From Micrasema longulum (lineage: Eukaryota; Arthropoda; Insecta; Trichoptera; Brachycentridae), in assembly GCA_022494885.1 (NCBI GenBank), contig JAGVSM010002432.1, positions 1-64,000 on the forward strand: 64,000 bases of DNA, read 5' to 3'. The notes under the pieces are model-generated. The model saw only the letters and a program-made list of their open reading frames with translations, had not been told where the DNA came from and made no database searches. A program made the position numbers and the translations under genes. The number at the start of each line of letters is the position of its first letter. The first letter of the stretch is position 1. This document shows, piece after piece, positions 32,320 through 43,835 of the stretch.

Positions 32320-33065
32320 TTTTTTTTTTTTATTATTTTTTATTATTCAGAAAACATACAGTCATACAAAATACGTACTAAAAACGACAATTTTTTAACA
32401 TAAAAAGACCAATTGAGTTTTCATAAATTAAAAAGATATAAACATTAAATGTGACAAAAAATAAAAAATAAATAAGAATTTTAAGTGAGAAAAGAATAAT
32501 TGTTGACATTTGCGTTTTCCATGGAGGTAATAAATTAAAATAAATAAAAATACCGAATGTACACTCCGAGCCATCCACGCACACACATGAACGCACATAT
32601 AAAACATACACAAACATATACATTACATGCGGCACATATACATAGCATAAACCACTCAAGATGTACATTCAGCAACTATCCCAAATAATCAACCCCATGA
32701 AGAAATTTTCTGTGCAAATGCAACGTGCAGTTAAAAAATGTCTACATCAATACTGAGTCCGTTATAATTTCTACAGGTACGTCTAATGAATGAATTCGAG
32801 GTATAATTGTTTTTACAAGTTGAAAATATGTCAATAATATACTATATTTTAACAGTCCTAATACATTTTAATAATTGAATTGTGGTTATATACATAATGT
32901 GTCTTTGTGGCAGTAATTTATTACGCGTTGTTGAGAATGGCAGATTGCCAATATCCAGCAGTCGGAGTCGGGATGTCGGGAAGTCCTCGGAATATTCTGT
33001 AGACCTTGATCGACACACAGCACTTGCAGAGAGAACATCTCATCGCCATCGATTTAAATAAAATA
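32320..33065 (-). pseudogene. jockey-like LINE C-terminus with 3' region (source-like copy of 40.1 kb)
   Basis: Minus-strand residues SRLRLLDIGNLPFSTTRNKL and, after frame changes, NNYTSNSFIRRTCRNYN with IDVDIF resemble the C-terminal pattern TN..N..I-R....YN...DIF of jockey-type elements. From 32.69 down to 32.32 kb the 3' region is nearly identical to 40.15-40.50 kb, including the GTACATTCAGCAACTATCCC / GGATAGTTGCTGAATGTGC junction. It ends in an AAT-rich run. Confidence 0.65.
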
Positions 33066-33424
33066 CACCTACACATATTATTATGAACTTATAAATATTT
33101 TATTTTATTTATTTCGAATACAAACAGATGTACAGGTTAAATTAATATAAATAAAAACAAAAAAAAATGTAAACATAGTAGGGCCTGCCATACAATTATA
33201 CGTATTCACTAAATTATACTGCAATAAAGCGAAGCGACGCGACGGTTGAAAGTTTAAACTATATAAAAAATAAATATACTAAATATTAAAATAAAAGAAA
33301 TATGGCAAGGACATAGAGAGAAGGAAAATAAGGAAATTGATAAGGAGTGTTGAAGGATGATTGAAGGACAGTAGGAGCTGAAAATTGCATTTGGTTTCAT
33401 GATCAAGATAAATAAAAGAGACAA

Positions 33425-33850
33425 AACGACTATTCTCGATTATTCTGATTCAAGCCTATTAGTTCTCTTCTGTGTCTATTATATGGAGTGTTAAATATAT
33501 CAAGACTATTATTTTTTTTGTTAAATGCTTCACATCCACGAGGGATCGTAGAATGTTTTCGATGATTAGTTTTATTATTAGGAATATAGAAAATATCAGA
33601 GAGTCTAGTCGGTCTGGAGGGGACACGGTAAACTAGTAAATGAATTAGTTCTGGGAAATCAAATTTATTATTTACAATTTTGTAAAGCAGGATCTGACCG
33701 AAAATATCTCTTCTCTGTGCTGATGAATCAAGGTTATGAAATTTTAAAGAAGCTTTATAATAGTAATATTTATGCCCCAGATACTTCAGGTGACTCGAAA
33801 CAGGAATTAAAGAGCTGAAACCTTTATCGAGGTGGTCAAGATTCAACTGG
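33425..33850 (-). pseudogene. jockey-like LINE C-terminus
   Basis: A 138-codon open frame contains HLKYLGHKYYYYKASLKFHN, RRDIFGQILLYKIVNN, FDFPELIHLLVYRVPSRPTR and NKKNNSLDIFNTPY. The RR-IF...LYKI-NN..D.PEL....VP...TR....DIF order is the extreme C-terminus of jockey-type polymerases. The catalytic part is absent. The 5' side runs into an HP piece at 33.78 kb. Confidence 0.75.
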
Positions 33851-33880
33851 ATAAATTATTTCACCTACTTGACAACGCCT
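33778..33880 (-). repeat. HP loop fragment
   Basis: AATTAAAGAGCTGAAACCTT and AAATTATTTCACCTACTTGA match the HP loop in antisense. It overlaps the 5' edge of the LINE frame, so the first residues of that frame are HP-derived. Confidence 0.5.
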
Positions 33881-34309
33881 TTATAAATACATACTCTTTA
33901 CGTTTTTATTTCTGATTTCTTTCTTTCAGTGAGTTAATTTAATAATATTTTCAGTACGTCAAAATGTTTATTTGTTTACGACAAAGGCTGGATTCCACGG
34001 TTGACGAGACTTACTATTTTTGAGGTGTTCAACCATAGTCTATTTAATACAAAACTTATTACCATCAAATAAAAACTGTTTGAATTGCTGTGATTATTTT
34101 GTAGGTAAGATAATTTTCCCTGCCAATTATCTCGACCCCGTACGTCATCCATTTCCTCATTTGCATCGCTTATATTTTTATTTTAGGCAAAGTTTACCCA
34201 CCAAATAGTTCATTTCGTATTTGTGAAAACCGTAACTTTTTTTGTTCTTTCCTGTAAAACTTGCATTTTGTCGTTCTTCCAAATAAAATACAATAAAGGA
34301 ATAAATAAA

Positions 34310-34435
34310 ATAGGCAGAATGATGAGTGTTTCACAGAATGCAAAATGATAACTTTAAGTAGTCAATAACAGATCGGGTCTGTAAATGCCCCGATTTTTAC
34401 ATTCCCTTTTCGTAACAATCAACATAAATATAAAT
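34310..34435 (+). repeat. HP fragment, diverged
   Basis: AATAGGCAGAATGATGAGTG, CAATAACAGATCGGGTCTGT and AAATGCCCCGATTTTTACAT preserve the order of the HP 3' arm with many substitutions. Confidence 0.55.
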
Positions 34436-34629
34436 CTTCTTATTCTTCCTTTTATAAATCCGAAGGATCAGCGGACACATATATCCCGCCATCTTTTTAA
34501 TGGTTTGCCTGGAGGTCTTTATAACTTCGGGGTTCTTTGAAACACCATACGTGATACCCCGTTGCAACCCTCATTCCGTTGACACGTTCATTATCGCCTT
34601 CTCTTTAATTGAAATAGGATTTTATGCCA

Positions 34630-34840
34630 TTTTCGTTATTATTTTTTTTAGTATTCGTTAATAATATGTATGCTTCCACTTTCCATTATGTTGTATCACT
34701 AAAATTTAGTTGCTTTGCCGAGAAAAAAAAAATCCCAACTCGACACGGGGCTCTTGGCCTCATGGAGTCAGGTATACGTTATTTTTTTTATAGTAAAATG
34801 TATATTTGTATGAATAAATAAGTAAATACATAAAATAAAT
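34630..34840 (+). repeat. T2 LINE 3' tail
   Basis: CCACTTTCCATTATGTTGTA, ATCCCAACTCGACACGGGGC and CTTGGCCTCATGGAGTCAGG, then a GAATAAATAAG end. Also at 36.56-36.72 and 43.2-43.33 kb. It is probably the 3' end of a LINE family. Confidence 0.6.
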
Positions 34841-35143
34841 AAAGGAAAACATTACAAGAAACGAATTAGAATAAACCATCTGTCGAATTTAGTAAACAAA
34901 TGTAATAATCGGATTAGCAATAGTCAGTTCCAGGATGCAGAACTAAGTTCGCACAGAGGCACTCTTTACATGTTGGTCCAAGATCTTCCAATCTCCTACC
35001 TCCTACCTAAGGAATTGCAAAATATTAAATCTCCGATACAGTTTTTTTTTTACATCATAGTATTTCATAGATCATAATTACTTTAAACGTGTAAAAAGGG
35101 TGATATTTCTCTATTAAGACGCTTTATCGTGTTTATTGTAACT

Positions 35144-35836
35144 CATCATCATCATTCCCTTTCCACACCCAACGACGCATAGGTCACTGCATTGGTACAC
35201 CAAGCGCAGCGTATCTTGATCATTTTTGTTATGTGAAAGTAAGATGGTCAGACTTACGCTTAGGAGCCAGTCCAGGGACTATGAAATATTCAGGTGTAAA
35301 AAACACATTTTAAAATAAAAACACGGTTTTTCAGGGCCAGACCGTGAAACTTCAGAGGAACATTCCTCATGGTGAGCTTTAAAAAAATCCCAATGAAATT
35401 GTTCCGAAAAACAATTTAAAAAAATATTTTTTTTAAATCTCAAAATGGAGTAAATCTTTAATTTCTCGGACTAGCATCTCTTCCGCAAACCCCTACTCCT
35501 CAAAATTTACGATAAAAACGAAGTGATACGCACCAGACGCGGACAAGGGAAGCGGCTGGGTAGGAGAGGGTAGGGGTTTGTGGAGGGACCGTTTTTCTGA
35601 GAAATAAAGGATTTAATATATTTTGAGCTTAATTTTTTTTATTTAAAAAAAAAAAAACGACTTTCTGGAAAAATTTAATTAGGTTTTTTTAAAAGCCTAC
35701 CACGAGGAATGTTCCTCTGAAGTTTCGCGGTCTGGCCCTGAAATACCGTGTATAGCATGTTGACCATGTTGGAAATCGAACCCGAAACCTCTTGCATGGT
35801 AGGCAAACGCGCTGACCACTACACCACGAGTCAGAG
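35144..35836 (-). mobile_element. S1 SINE split by FB2
   Basis: Antisense S1: the (ATC)n tail and body lie at 35144-35320 (GCGTATCTTGATCATTTTTG, CCAGTCCAGGGACTATGAAA). The tRNA head lies at 35752-35833 (TGGAAATCGAACCCGAAACC, GTAGGCAAACGCGCTGACCA). The intervening 430 bp are the FB2 element. Joining the halves restores the order seen at 48.15-48.39 kb. Confidence 0.8.
35321..35751. mobile_element. FB2 foldback MITE
   Basis: The terminal inverted repeats of nearly 60 bp start ACACGGTTTTTCAGGGCCAG at the left and end CTGGCCCTGAAATACCGTGT at the right. They continue with GAAACTTCAGAGGAACATTC. Inner inverted segments (CGCAAACCCCTACTC / GTAGGGGTTTGTGG) extend the fold, so most of the element is palindromic. 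CAGGGCC ends recall hAT termini, but no clean 8-bp TSD was seen. Noncoding. Confidence 0.75.
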
Positions 35837-35999
35837 AAAATTTGAAAATAATTTTATTATTGTAACTACTTAAGTAAATAGATAAATATACACGAGTTTT
35901 ACAAATTTTAATTCCAAAGTGGAACATAGATTTTATTTTATTCAAAATATATCGAAAAAGTAACATTAATCACTTTTAAAAGTGTTAATAATGCACGAG

Positions 36000-36540
36000 C
36001 TTTGGTATCTCAAACCCATAAAACTTACATCATAAGATACGTATTTTTAGCGGTCCATTAAAAAACATAGTAAAAAAATAAACACCTAAAAGGAATATAC
36101 ATATGTATAACATGAGTAGAATCTTGGTTCGCCTCAATGTTAATAATGTTGGATGTCTTACGAAGCGCCATCCATTTTGGTGAAAAATTGCTCTAAATTC
36201 ATCGCTTTGCTTTGGGCAGCTTTCCAGTAGGTAGTATTCTTTTGGTTCTGGAATATTCCAGAGTCTTAACTCCGGAATGAGACTTCGGAATATTTCGGAA
36301 GGGACTGAACTAAAATTGTGATGACGGATTCGTTTATTTGCAAGAGGAATTTTGTTTGTTTTCGCTGAATAAACAAACACCTAATTGTAATTACGTGTAT
36401 TCGTTTACGATGGCAATTTTCGTCGACTAAACCGATTATTTCAGAATTTACAGAATGTCTATTTTTTATAACGCTCCTCAAAGACATGTAACACATATTA
36501 TCGCAGGAGACTGCTGCTTATCCAGATGTTTATTGAAATT
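36000..36540. other. Unassigned, one open frame
   Basis: A 116-codon minus-strand frame (36030-36380) covers this stretch. It has no domain that I recognise and a hydrophobic C-terminus produced by T-rich DNA. Probably chance or a decayed element. Confidence 0.3.
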
Positions 36541-36554
36541 TATGTTTATGTAAT

Positions 36555-36716
36555 AATTTTTGTTTTTGGTATTGTTTAATAATATACATGCTCCCACTTT
36601 CCATTATGTTGTATTCCAAATCCCAACTCAAAACAGGGTTCTTGGCCTCATAAAGTTAGTGATACGTTTTTTTGTAATGCATGTATTTGTGTGAATAAAT
36701 AAACAAATATAATTAC
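36555..36716 (+). repeat. T2 LINE 3' tail, copy 2
   Basis: CCCACTTTCCATTATGTTGT, AAATCCCAACTCAAAACAGG and CTTGGCCTCATAAAGTTAGT, then GAATAAATAAAC. Matches 34.63-34.84 kb. Confidence 0.6.
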
Positions 36717-36774
36717 ATAAAACTTTTTATAATAATTTAGATCTAAATGAATCAAACTATATTCTCCTTCTTCA

Positions 36775-36965
36775 GTCTGGTTCTCTCTGCTAATGGATAA
36801 AGGTCTCTTCCAAACGTCTCCATTCCTTTCGATCATTCGCTTTTATCATCCATGTTTTACCGGCTATCGAGGCAAAGTCGTCGACTCATTTTTTTTGTGG
36901 CCTTCCTACACTTCTTTTGTTTGCCCGTATTCTCCACTTTGTTATTCTGGGTGTCCACCTGCCAT
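36775..36965 (-). pseudogene. RTE-like LINE, extreme C-terminus
   Basis: The minus strand reads KRSVGRPQKK, stop, VDDFASIAGKTWMIKANDRK and EWRRLEETFIH. This is the GRP..W-DD....AG..WM..A-DR..W..LEE ending of RTE-type proteins, with the W of the first block replaced by a stop. Only about 60 codons remain. Orientation and position are independent of the T2 tail just to the left. Confidence 0.8.
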
Positions 36966-36999
36966 CATTATGAATCAAACGTAAAGTCGATTGATTACA

Positions 37000-38080
37000 A
37001 AAAACCCATTAAATCGATAAATTTATACGCAGATTTTTTTTAATTACGCATTGATCTAAGAATAAAATACTTTTTTATTTTTTAATGGATATCCTAGATT
37101 TAGACATTAATAGATATATTCATGTCTATTGTAAAAATGTTTATATTTTAATATTACGTGACGATAGCCAGGTGCAAATTATTATGACTCTAGAAAGAAA
37201 GACATTTTATCACCTCTTATTATTAGTTTAGCAATTTTCAATATTATCAGTATGACGATTATTTTACATTGTTAGATCGGAATTACTCGTCTGGAAGAGA
37301 TAATATTAGTTATCTAGCCATGCATAATGTCCCCATGTTTGTACGATTATATTTACGTCACAACCGGCACATCAGCGAGCTTTTTGTGTAGTTACCACAC
37401 ATCCTCACCCGAGGTAAAGTTTCAAACAAAATAAAATAGTCGATACTACGGTGGCAAAATTGCTTCTGAATTCTAAAATTTAATGCAAACAATATCTTAA
37501 CTCTAAAAAGTTAAAACTAAATGTAACATCGTGTTACCTCAAGCAAAATACGGAATATTCTGAAGTTCAGATATTTAAAAAAATACATATGGAGACACAC
37601 CGTTTAATAATTCCTATTACATATTTAATAGAAATATTATTTAGTCCTGTCAGCAAAATAAATTAAAAATCATAAATACGCCTGTCATCTTACATGCGTG
37701 CACCCCCGCTCACTGCCAATTACCGACTAAATCTCTTTTATATAAACACCGGCCACAGAAGAGCGTCTCTGTCATCCTTGTTTCTTCGTGCTCTCTCTCA
37801 TACAGATTTATTGCTATATTGGCGTCACCGCGTCACATCCTTTCTTCGCTTAGCAAGGATAAATATTTTTTGTATAAGATTCCTGCATGTTTATATAAAT
37901 TTTACTCTCTAAATTCTGTGTGAAAATAACCATTTGAAAATTGCTAAAATCAATTAACTTTATCTTTAAAAACATAAGACAGATACATCAAGTAATGGAA
38001 ATGAAATCACATCCACACAAGAGTTAACCCACAAGGAATCAACTATTTCAATATTTATAACATTGTTGGCTAAACTTATT
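37000..38080. other. Unassigned AT-rich stretch
   Basis: No gene or named repeat recognised. Positions 37690-37860 are slightly less AT-rich with an open frame lacking motifs. Confidence 0.3.
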
Positions 38081-38084
38081 AAAG

Positions 38085-38405
38085 CAGACGTACAAATGCA
38101 TCAGTAATCCAGGAACTGGACATAGGAGAAAGACTAACATCCATGTGCGAGAAAAGAATCCTGCAGTTCTTTGGGCACATTTTCAAGGGGAACTCGAATA
38201 GTTTGGAGAAAACTATTCTCCTGGGAAGTGTCGGAGGGACAAGGTCGCGTGGACGTCAACCGACAAGATAGAGCGGCACAGTCACTGAATTATCAGAATC
38301 ATCACTGACGAATGTCTATAGAAGAGTACAAGACAGTTCCAGATGGAGGGAGACTGTCTACAGACGAGCCATGCTTGGAGTCAGGCGTAATCACCATCCT
38401 CAGAT
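38085..38405 (+). pseudogene. RTE-like LINE, C-terminal remnant (second subfamily)
   Basis: The frame reads ASVIQELDIGERLTSMCEKR, ILQFFGHIFKGNSNSLEKTI, GGTRSRGRQPTR, stop, then VYRRVQDSSRWRETVYRRAM. The EL-I..RL...C..RIL-FFGHI....LEK....G-R-RGR-P-R order fits an RTE-type C-terminus. It is distinct from the LRWFGHVERM copies. One in-frame TAG replaces the expected W. Confidence 0.75.
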
Positions 38406-38409
38406 ATGA

Positions 38410-39330
38410 GGCAAGGATTGAAGAGAGAGATCAAAGAAATCTCCGAGCTTATGAAAAACTTAGTAGGAGAAAGTAGGGTTATTGGGAACACTTAAGGGAA
38501 ATCAAAGAAACAATAAAGAAAATGGAAAAGACAATTTTTGATTCAATATTTAAATTTTAACGCTTTTAAATTTTTTCGCAAAAAACAAATATTTTATTAA
38601 AATTTATTCAAAATACAAAACCCTTGCCATTCTCTATTACCCAATACAAACGAGATAATTGAGATCGACGTGTTGGGTAAATAGGAACGAAATGGTGTAA
38701 TAGGGAACTAAGAGAGAATTATAAACACGTCGGCTATTTTTATTTTCTTTGGCGAATTCTTCCTAATATTTGGCGCAGTGTAAAATGTGCGATAGTGAGA
38801 TGTTGTAGGATCGGGGAAAATATGACTCATTGAAGAATTCCCAATTACACTTCATTCCCATAATTCTTTGATATAGACTATGAAAATCAATGGTTGATAT
38901 TTTTTTGTCAACCATAAACGAAAATAATACTAAAACAAATTATTGTCCTCTCTGTGGTGTTTTGACCGATTAAAGTAATTAGCAAATTAATTTGCAGAAA
39001 GTGTTGATTAGTGCGGATAAGATTTCCATAAACTGTTTATTTTTTGCTCTTTTCGTATGTTGTGTGTATGATCAGTCTAAATATTTGGTATATGTCGATT
39101 ATTGCAACTCATCCGGTTCTAACATTATTTTGATAACAGATCTGTGAAAATATTTCAGTCCGAAAATTATCACCTACATTATATTTAAATATTAAATGAC
39201 TACTCGCTGATCAAAGGAAATGTACCAACAACGTGTCATCAGTATTATTTGTGTGTGTGTACTCGTATTTATACTAAATTGTTGGGTGTGGGTGGGAGCT
39301 TTTTGTCACTAGTTACTAGGGACAATGTTT
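38410..39330. other. Unassigned AT-rich stretch
   Basis: No gene or named repeat recognised. Confidence 0.3.
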
Positions 39331-39331
39331 G

Positions 39332-39911
39332 CAGTCGCTCAATCACAAATAACTATCGACGTGCTTAAAAACATGCTAAGCATTTTAGCGATCACAATGA
39401 ACAATAATGAACATGTTTAAGTTATCGTAGTCACAAGTCAACGTTTATGTAATCTCTAAGTCAACGCTCGTGTCGGTTTGTTTTTTGTTTTCCTCGTAAA
39501 TAAATACAGTTCACTGGCGAAAAATCGGCGTTGACTATAAAAAAATAATACAATACATTACATTTTCAAAATAGTAAGGATTATCTAATACAAAAAATAA
39601 AAATTAAATTTAAATTACTGTGGCGACTGCTTTTCTTGACATTTGGCTTGCCAACCGCCGGCTAAATGCAATAAATAGCATGATAAATAATAAATAAAAA
39701 TGGCAGGTTTAGAATATTTTCCATGTTTACACCGGAGAAATTCAAATATAAGATTGCGCAGCAGGATAATACGTCGCGAAACGTAAATATTTTGAAATTA
39801 TAAGTTCACGGATGTTGCATTGCGATCGCGAATACGATAAACAACCGTGGTGAGAAATTGTTATCACGTCGCTTATTATCACGTCGATAGTTATTTGTGA
39901 TTGAGCTACAG
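39332..39911. mobile_element. M2 TIR element, complete
   Basis: The ends are inverted copies: GCTCAATCACAAATAACTAT at 39337 and ATAGTTATTTGTGATTGAGC at 39886, extending to CGACGTG. The element is about 580 bp. The left 200 bp are shared, inverted, with 29.04-29.25 kb. No transposase motif was found, so it would depend on a related autonomous element. Confidence 0.65.
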
Positions 39912-40019
39912 GTGTGTTTAATGCACATTGTGCTCGGTGTATATTACATATGTGTATCTATTGTGATATGGCGATTTTGGAAATGAAATTTTATTAGTAT
40001 GATAAATGTATAAGATTGT

Positions 40020-40696
40020 CAACAATATTTTGAGTTCTTCCAAATTTTTGTAGACAAGGACTGGATTCAATCAACTCCCTGAGGAGCTGTTAATATTAAC
40101 ATATTACAACAGAGATTAAGAACATTTTACAGAAGGTAATATAGGTAGGGATAGTTGCTGAATGTGCATCTTGAGTGGTTTATGCTATGTATGTGTGCCG
40201 CATGTAATGTATATGTTTGTGTATGTTTTATATGTGCGTTCATGTGTGTGCGTGGATGGCTCGGAGTGTACATTCGGTATTTTTATTTATTTTAATTTAT
40301 TACCTCCATGGAAAACGCAAATGTCAACAATTATTCCTTTTCTCACTTAAAATTCTTATTTATTTTTTATTTTTGTCACATTTAATGTTTATATCTTTTT
40401 AATTTATGAAAACTTAATTGGTCTTTTTATGTTAAAAAAAATGTTGTTTTTAGTACTTATTTTGTATGACTGTATGTTTTCTGAATAAAATAATAATAAA
40501 TAAATAAATAACAGTAGTCTAATTAAAGATGAAAGAATTGAAGGAATATAGATGTTATATTATAGAATGGTTAATGTTACACAGTGTGTAAAGCGGCCAC
40601 TTAAACCAGCCAATGACAGGTCATAAGCCCTGTAGATGTCTAGACTTCTATATTACCTTCTCTAAAATGTTCTTCATCTCTGTTGTAATATGTTAG
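40020..40696 (+). mobile_element. HP element split by a LINE tail, with 11-bp TSD
   Basis: TATAAGATTGT (40009-40019) and TATTAGATTGT (40697-40707) flank it with one mismatch. The left part (CAACAATATTTTGAG to AGAAGGTAATATAG) ends at 40145. The right part resumes at about 40508 with AAGATGAAAGAATTGAAGG. It contains GTGTGTAAAGCGGCCACTTA and ends in CTGTTGTAATATGTTAG. About 355 bp of LINE 3' sequence lie between. Confidence 0.75.
40146..40505 (+). mobile_element. LINE 3' tail inserted in HP
   Basis: Starts GTAGGGATAGTTGCTGAATG, continues GTGTGTGCGTGGATGGCTCG and CCATGGAAAACGCAAATGTC, and ends in an (AAAT)n run. By eye it is about 95% identical to the antisense copy at 32.32-32.68 kb. Two overlapping open frames are shared by both copies but look like chance products of the 3' region. 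Confidence 0.75.
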
Positions 40697-41221
40697 TATT
40701 AGATTGTTTTAGCTAAGAGTTCAAGAAATAATTTGTAATAACCTATTAGTATAATTTATTGTAATAACTTTCGTAACATTAATATAATTTAATTATTGAT
40801 GTTATAACATATATTCACGTATTTTATTGTTATTTTATTAGGGAAATCAACAGTTCTACATACATATTTTTAGTAAACAAACAGATATAGTGTATAAACT
40901 CAGAACCAATAACAGATTTCCACATAGTATACAAAGTTAGTAAAGAATATATATATTACATATCAAATAAATACATACAATTTATACATATAAAAATGTT
41001 ATTTTCATGTACTCAATAATCAAAGATTTTTAAATATTTATTTTAAGAACATTAAGTTACTGTAAATTGGGCGGGATAAGGACAAAAATGCTTGAAGAGA
41101 GGATAAGGAGGGGGGGGGGAGATGTACATATTTATTATTATAATATCTACTAAGTTACATAATACATTTTTAGTGTTAATTTTAAATCTGACAGAGTGAT
41201 GTTTGTATAATCTATATTTTT

Positions 41222-42560
41222 AAATTTTGTATTGTATAAGTTATTAATTACAAATACTTGGTACACTTCCACTTATTTGTTTGACCAATTAGCTCTTTCA
41301 CCCTCTAATGGTCATTTTCAGACTGTTGAATGTTATACAGTGTTAGGATAATTTACATAAAACTAAATATTATCTTAAGCGTAGGTACATTTGAAAATAA
41401 GTTGAAAGAGATACAATACGCAATATTTCTGAATAAAATATAGACTGAAAGAACATTTGGCTTAGCATATTTTAAATAACAATATATCAAACTACGCGTC
41501 GCATTTAAATGAGTCAAAACATAATTTTGACGAATCAAAAGAAAAAAGACATACTATACATACATTTTACTAAAATGAAAGACATAACCCCTACAATACA
41601 TCACAAACAAATAATATAACCACTAGATCCTCAACACAAAGACAACTTAAACAAATACAAACTAATACCACTTTCGGACAAAGGGATTTGAATATTATTC
41701 AATTAAAATCTGTAACCTACTTCCACTTATCTATTATAACAATTAGTAACGAGAAAATGTTTAAAAAGGATATAAAAAAAATGGACAGAGGAGCTAGGTA
41801 GAAGTAAATGGATTGTCTCATTCGCCCAAACCAATATTGAATCAACCGCTCCGCATGTGTAAAGCTTATGTTAGGTTTTTGTTCTTTTCATTGTGCGTTT
41901 AGTAATATAAATAATATAGACGTACATATATACCTAGTTTTTAAAACTATGAATATTTTGTTAATTATCTCTGTTTATTAAGTTAGTCTTCTTTGATTAT
42001 TCTCCAATGCAAAAATATTTAAAAAAAAGTATATTGTTAAGTGTCCTCGGCACGGGTAACCCCAGTGAGGTCACATTAATTTTATTATCAATTATAGTTT
42101 GTAAGAGTAAAATATGAATAAATAAATAAATAAAGGTTCAAAGTTAGATAGATTAGAAATTTTAGAAATAAATACAATAAAAACTAAGAGCGATAGAATT
42201 TTAATAAATAAGCAAATGGAATTCAAAAACTCACCCTTATTAGTCTCCTTAGTTGAACCCTGTACATTGTAATAAAACAATAAATGTTTTTATGGAATAG
42301 AAACATCTCTTATAGTACACCGCCGACACATGTTTTTCAATAATTTGTCCCACTCTGTTACATTGAAATATTCCGTATTGTATCTCTTTCAACTTATTTT
42401 TAAATGTACCTACACTTAAGATAATTATCCTTACACCGTATAATGTTTACCAGTCTAAAGATGCCCATTAGATGGTGAAAGCGCTGATTGGTCAAACAAA
42501 TTAGTGGAAGTGTACCAAGTATTTTGAATTAGTAACTTATATGTAAATATAAGTTATTAC
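41222..42560. repeat. Large inverted repeat with LINE insert
   Basis: A left arm (41222-41435) and right arm (about 42360-42545) are inverted copies: ACTTGGTACACTTCCACTTA / TTAGTGGAAGTGTACCAAGT, TTTGACCAATTAGCTC / GCTGATTGGTCAAA, TTGAAAGAGATACAATACGC / CGTATTGTATCTCTTTCAAC. Arm identity looks like 85-90%. The T1-tailed LINE end at 41.63-42.13 kb occupies part of the loop. Probably a nonautonomous TIR element; the TSD is not visible. Confidence 0.6.
41635..42135 (+). mobile_element. LINE 3' end with T1 tail, copy 2
   Basis: Matches 29.89-30.37 kb over its length (ACAAATACAAACTAATACCA, GGAGCTAGGTAGAAGTAAAT, TTGAATCAACCGCTCCGCAT). It ends with GTGTCCTCGGCACGGGTAAC, CCCAGTGAGGTCACATTA and an (AAAT)n run. 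Confidence 0.65.
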
Positions 42561-42869
42561 ATCATTACAATCTACAATGGAATTCCATCAAGAATTGTCG
42601 ATAAATATTTTTCTATGTTTGTGCATGTTGTGTTCACATATTATTGACGAACATGATCAAGACATAACAAATGGTGTTTTTTATACCAATATCGCACATA
42701 CTGTTTATTGTTTGTGAACCTTATTAGTTATAAATAAAATAATAAAAAACTCAAACTTTGCAGGAGGACCCTTATACATTTTACACCCTGGCTGGCCCTT
42801 GTGCTATTTTTTTAATATTTTCTTAAGGAATATATGAAACTGGATATTTTGAGAATGTTTTCACTGAAT

Positions 42870-43036
42870 TTCATCTTCCAAATTTAAATGTTGTTTATGC
42901 TAATTATGGCATCGCTGGTGTATGGGAATTTCCGAGCACGCTCTGTCAACGTGGTGTGGCTAGTCGTGGCGTGGCGGCGGTCAGTGTTAGTGAGAGCCAG
43001 AAATACTCTCCCACTAGTCCAGATTCAGGGTTTACA
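42870..43036. other. Less AT-rich target of the hAT element
   Basis: A short segment (GTCGTGGCGTGGCGGCGGTC) carries a 65-codon open frame without recognised domain. The hAT element split it at CCTTAGAC. Joined sequence across the insertion is also unrecognised. Confidence 0.35.
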
Positions 43037-43044
43037 CCTTAGAC

Positions 43045-43835
43045 CAGTGGTCGGCAAACTCATTAGTCAAAAGATCAGCAGTTAAACAATAACATTTTCT
43101 TTGAGAGACAAATTCCTCAATGTTTTAAACCGTTTCGTCTGTATTATGAGCCATTTATATATTTTAAAAAATATTTTTTTTTGTTTTTGATCCTATATTT
43201 GCGGTAATATACTCATGTGTCTGTGTCAACTAATTGCTCGTCCCATCTCAACACAGGACTTTTAGGCCCATGAAGTTGGGACTTATGTTTTAAATAATGT
43301 GCAATAAACTACATGTATGGAAATAAAAAAAAAATGGTAACGTACTTTAAGAATAAAGTACGTGCATAAGCAGCAGAAAATATGCGCATTCGTTCTTCAT
43401 TTTAAATAGAAATTCTTTAAATTTGCGATGATAATTTTTTTTGGCTTAAACTGTGATGACAATATTGATTATTAAAACATTTCTTCAGGAAATGTCTGCG
43501 CACAAAGCGGTTTTGTCGAATGATGCATTGGTAAAGAAGTAAGTATCTCGTGATTAATTTTTGACTTCAAAATATTAATAAAAAAAAACATTTTGCCCCA
43601 CCTGCATCATTGCAACAATTTTATATAAATATGATGTTTTTCCATGCATTTAATGTCAGCATTTGCAATATTCTCGCCACATGTTGGAACTTTCCGTTGC
43701 AATAATCCTTGAAGTTCTTCTTTAGAACTGGTAGACGAAATAAATCGAATGAACATGAAACTTGCGCTGTGTGAGCCGCGGTCAAGAGACTGAAGAGCCG
43801 CATGTGGCTCGCGAGACGCAGTTTGCCGACCTCTG
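43045..43835. mobile_element. Nonautonomous hAT element with perfect 8-bp TSD
   Basis: The ends read CAGTGGTCGGCAAACTCATT and, inverted, CAGAGGTCGGCAAACTGCGT. CCTTAGAC occurs directly at 43037-43044 and 43836-43843. Inner text such as GCCGCATGTGGCTCGCGAG is characteristic of a hAT group found in many animals. An open frame near the right end has no hAT transposase motif, so the element is nonautonomous. A T2 LINE tail is nested at about 43.2-43.33 kb. Confidence 0.9.
43190..43335 (+). repeat. T2 LINE tail nested in the hAT element
   Basis: CGTCCCATCTCAACACAGGA, TAGGCCCATGAAGTTGGGAC and a GCAATAAACT / GGAAATAAAAA end resemble the tails at 34.7 and 36.6 kb. Confidence 0.5.

Noticed and set aside
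40162..40402. Two overlapping open frames conserved between 32.4 and 40.2 kb
   Set aside because: Conservation reflects two near-identical copies of a LINE 3' region. The frames overlap each other and have no domain.
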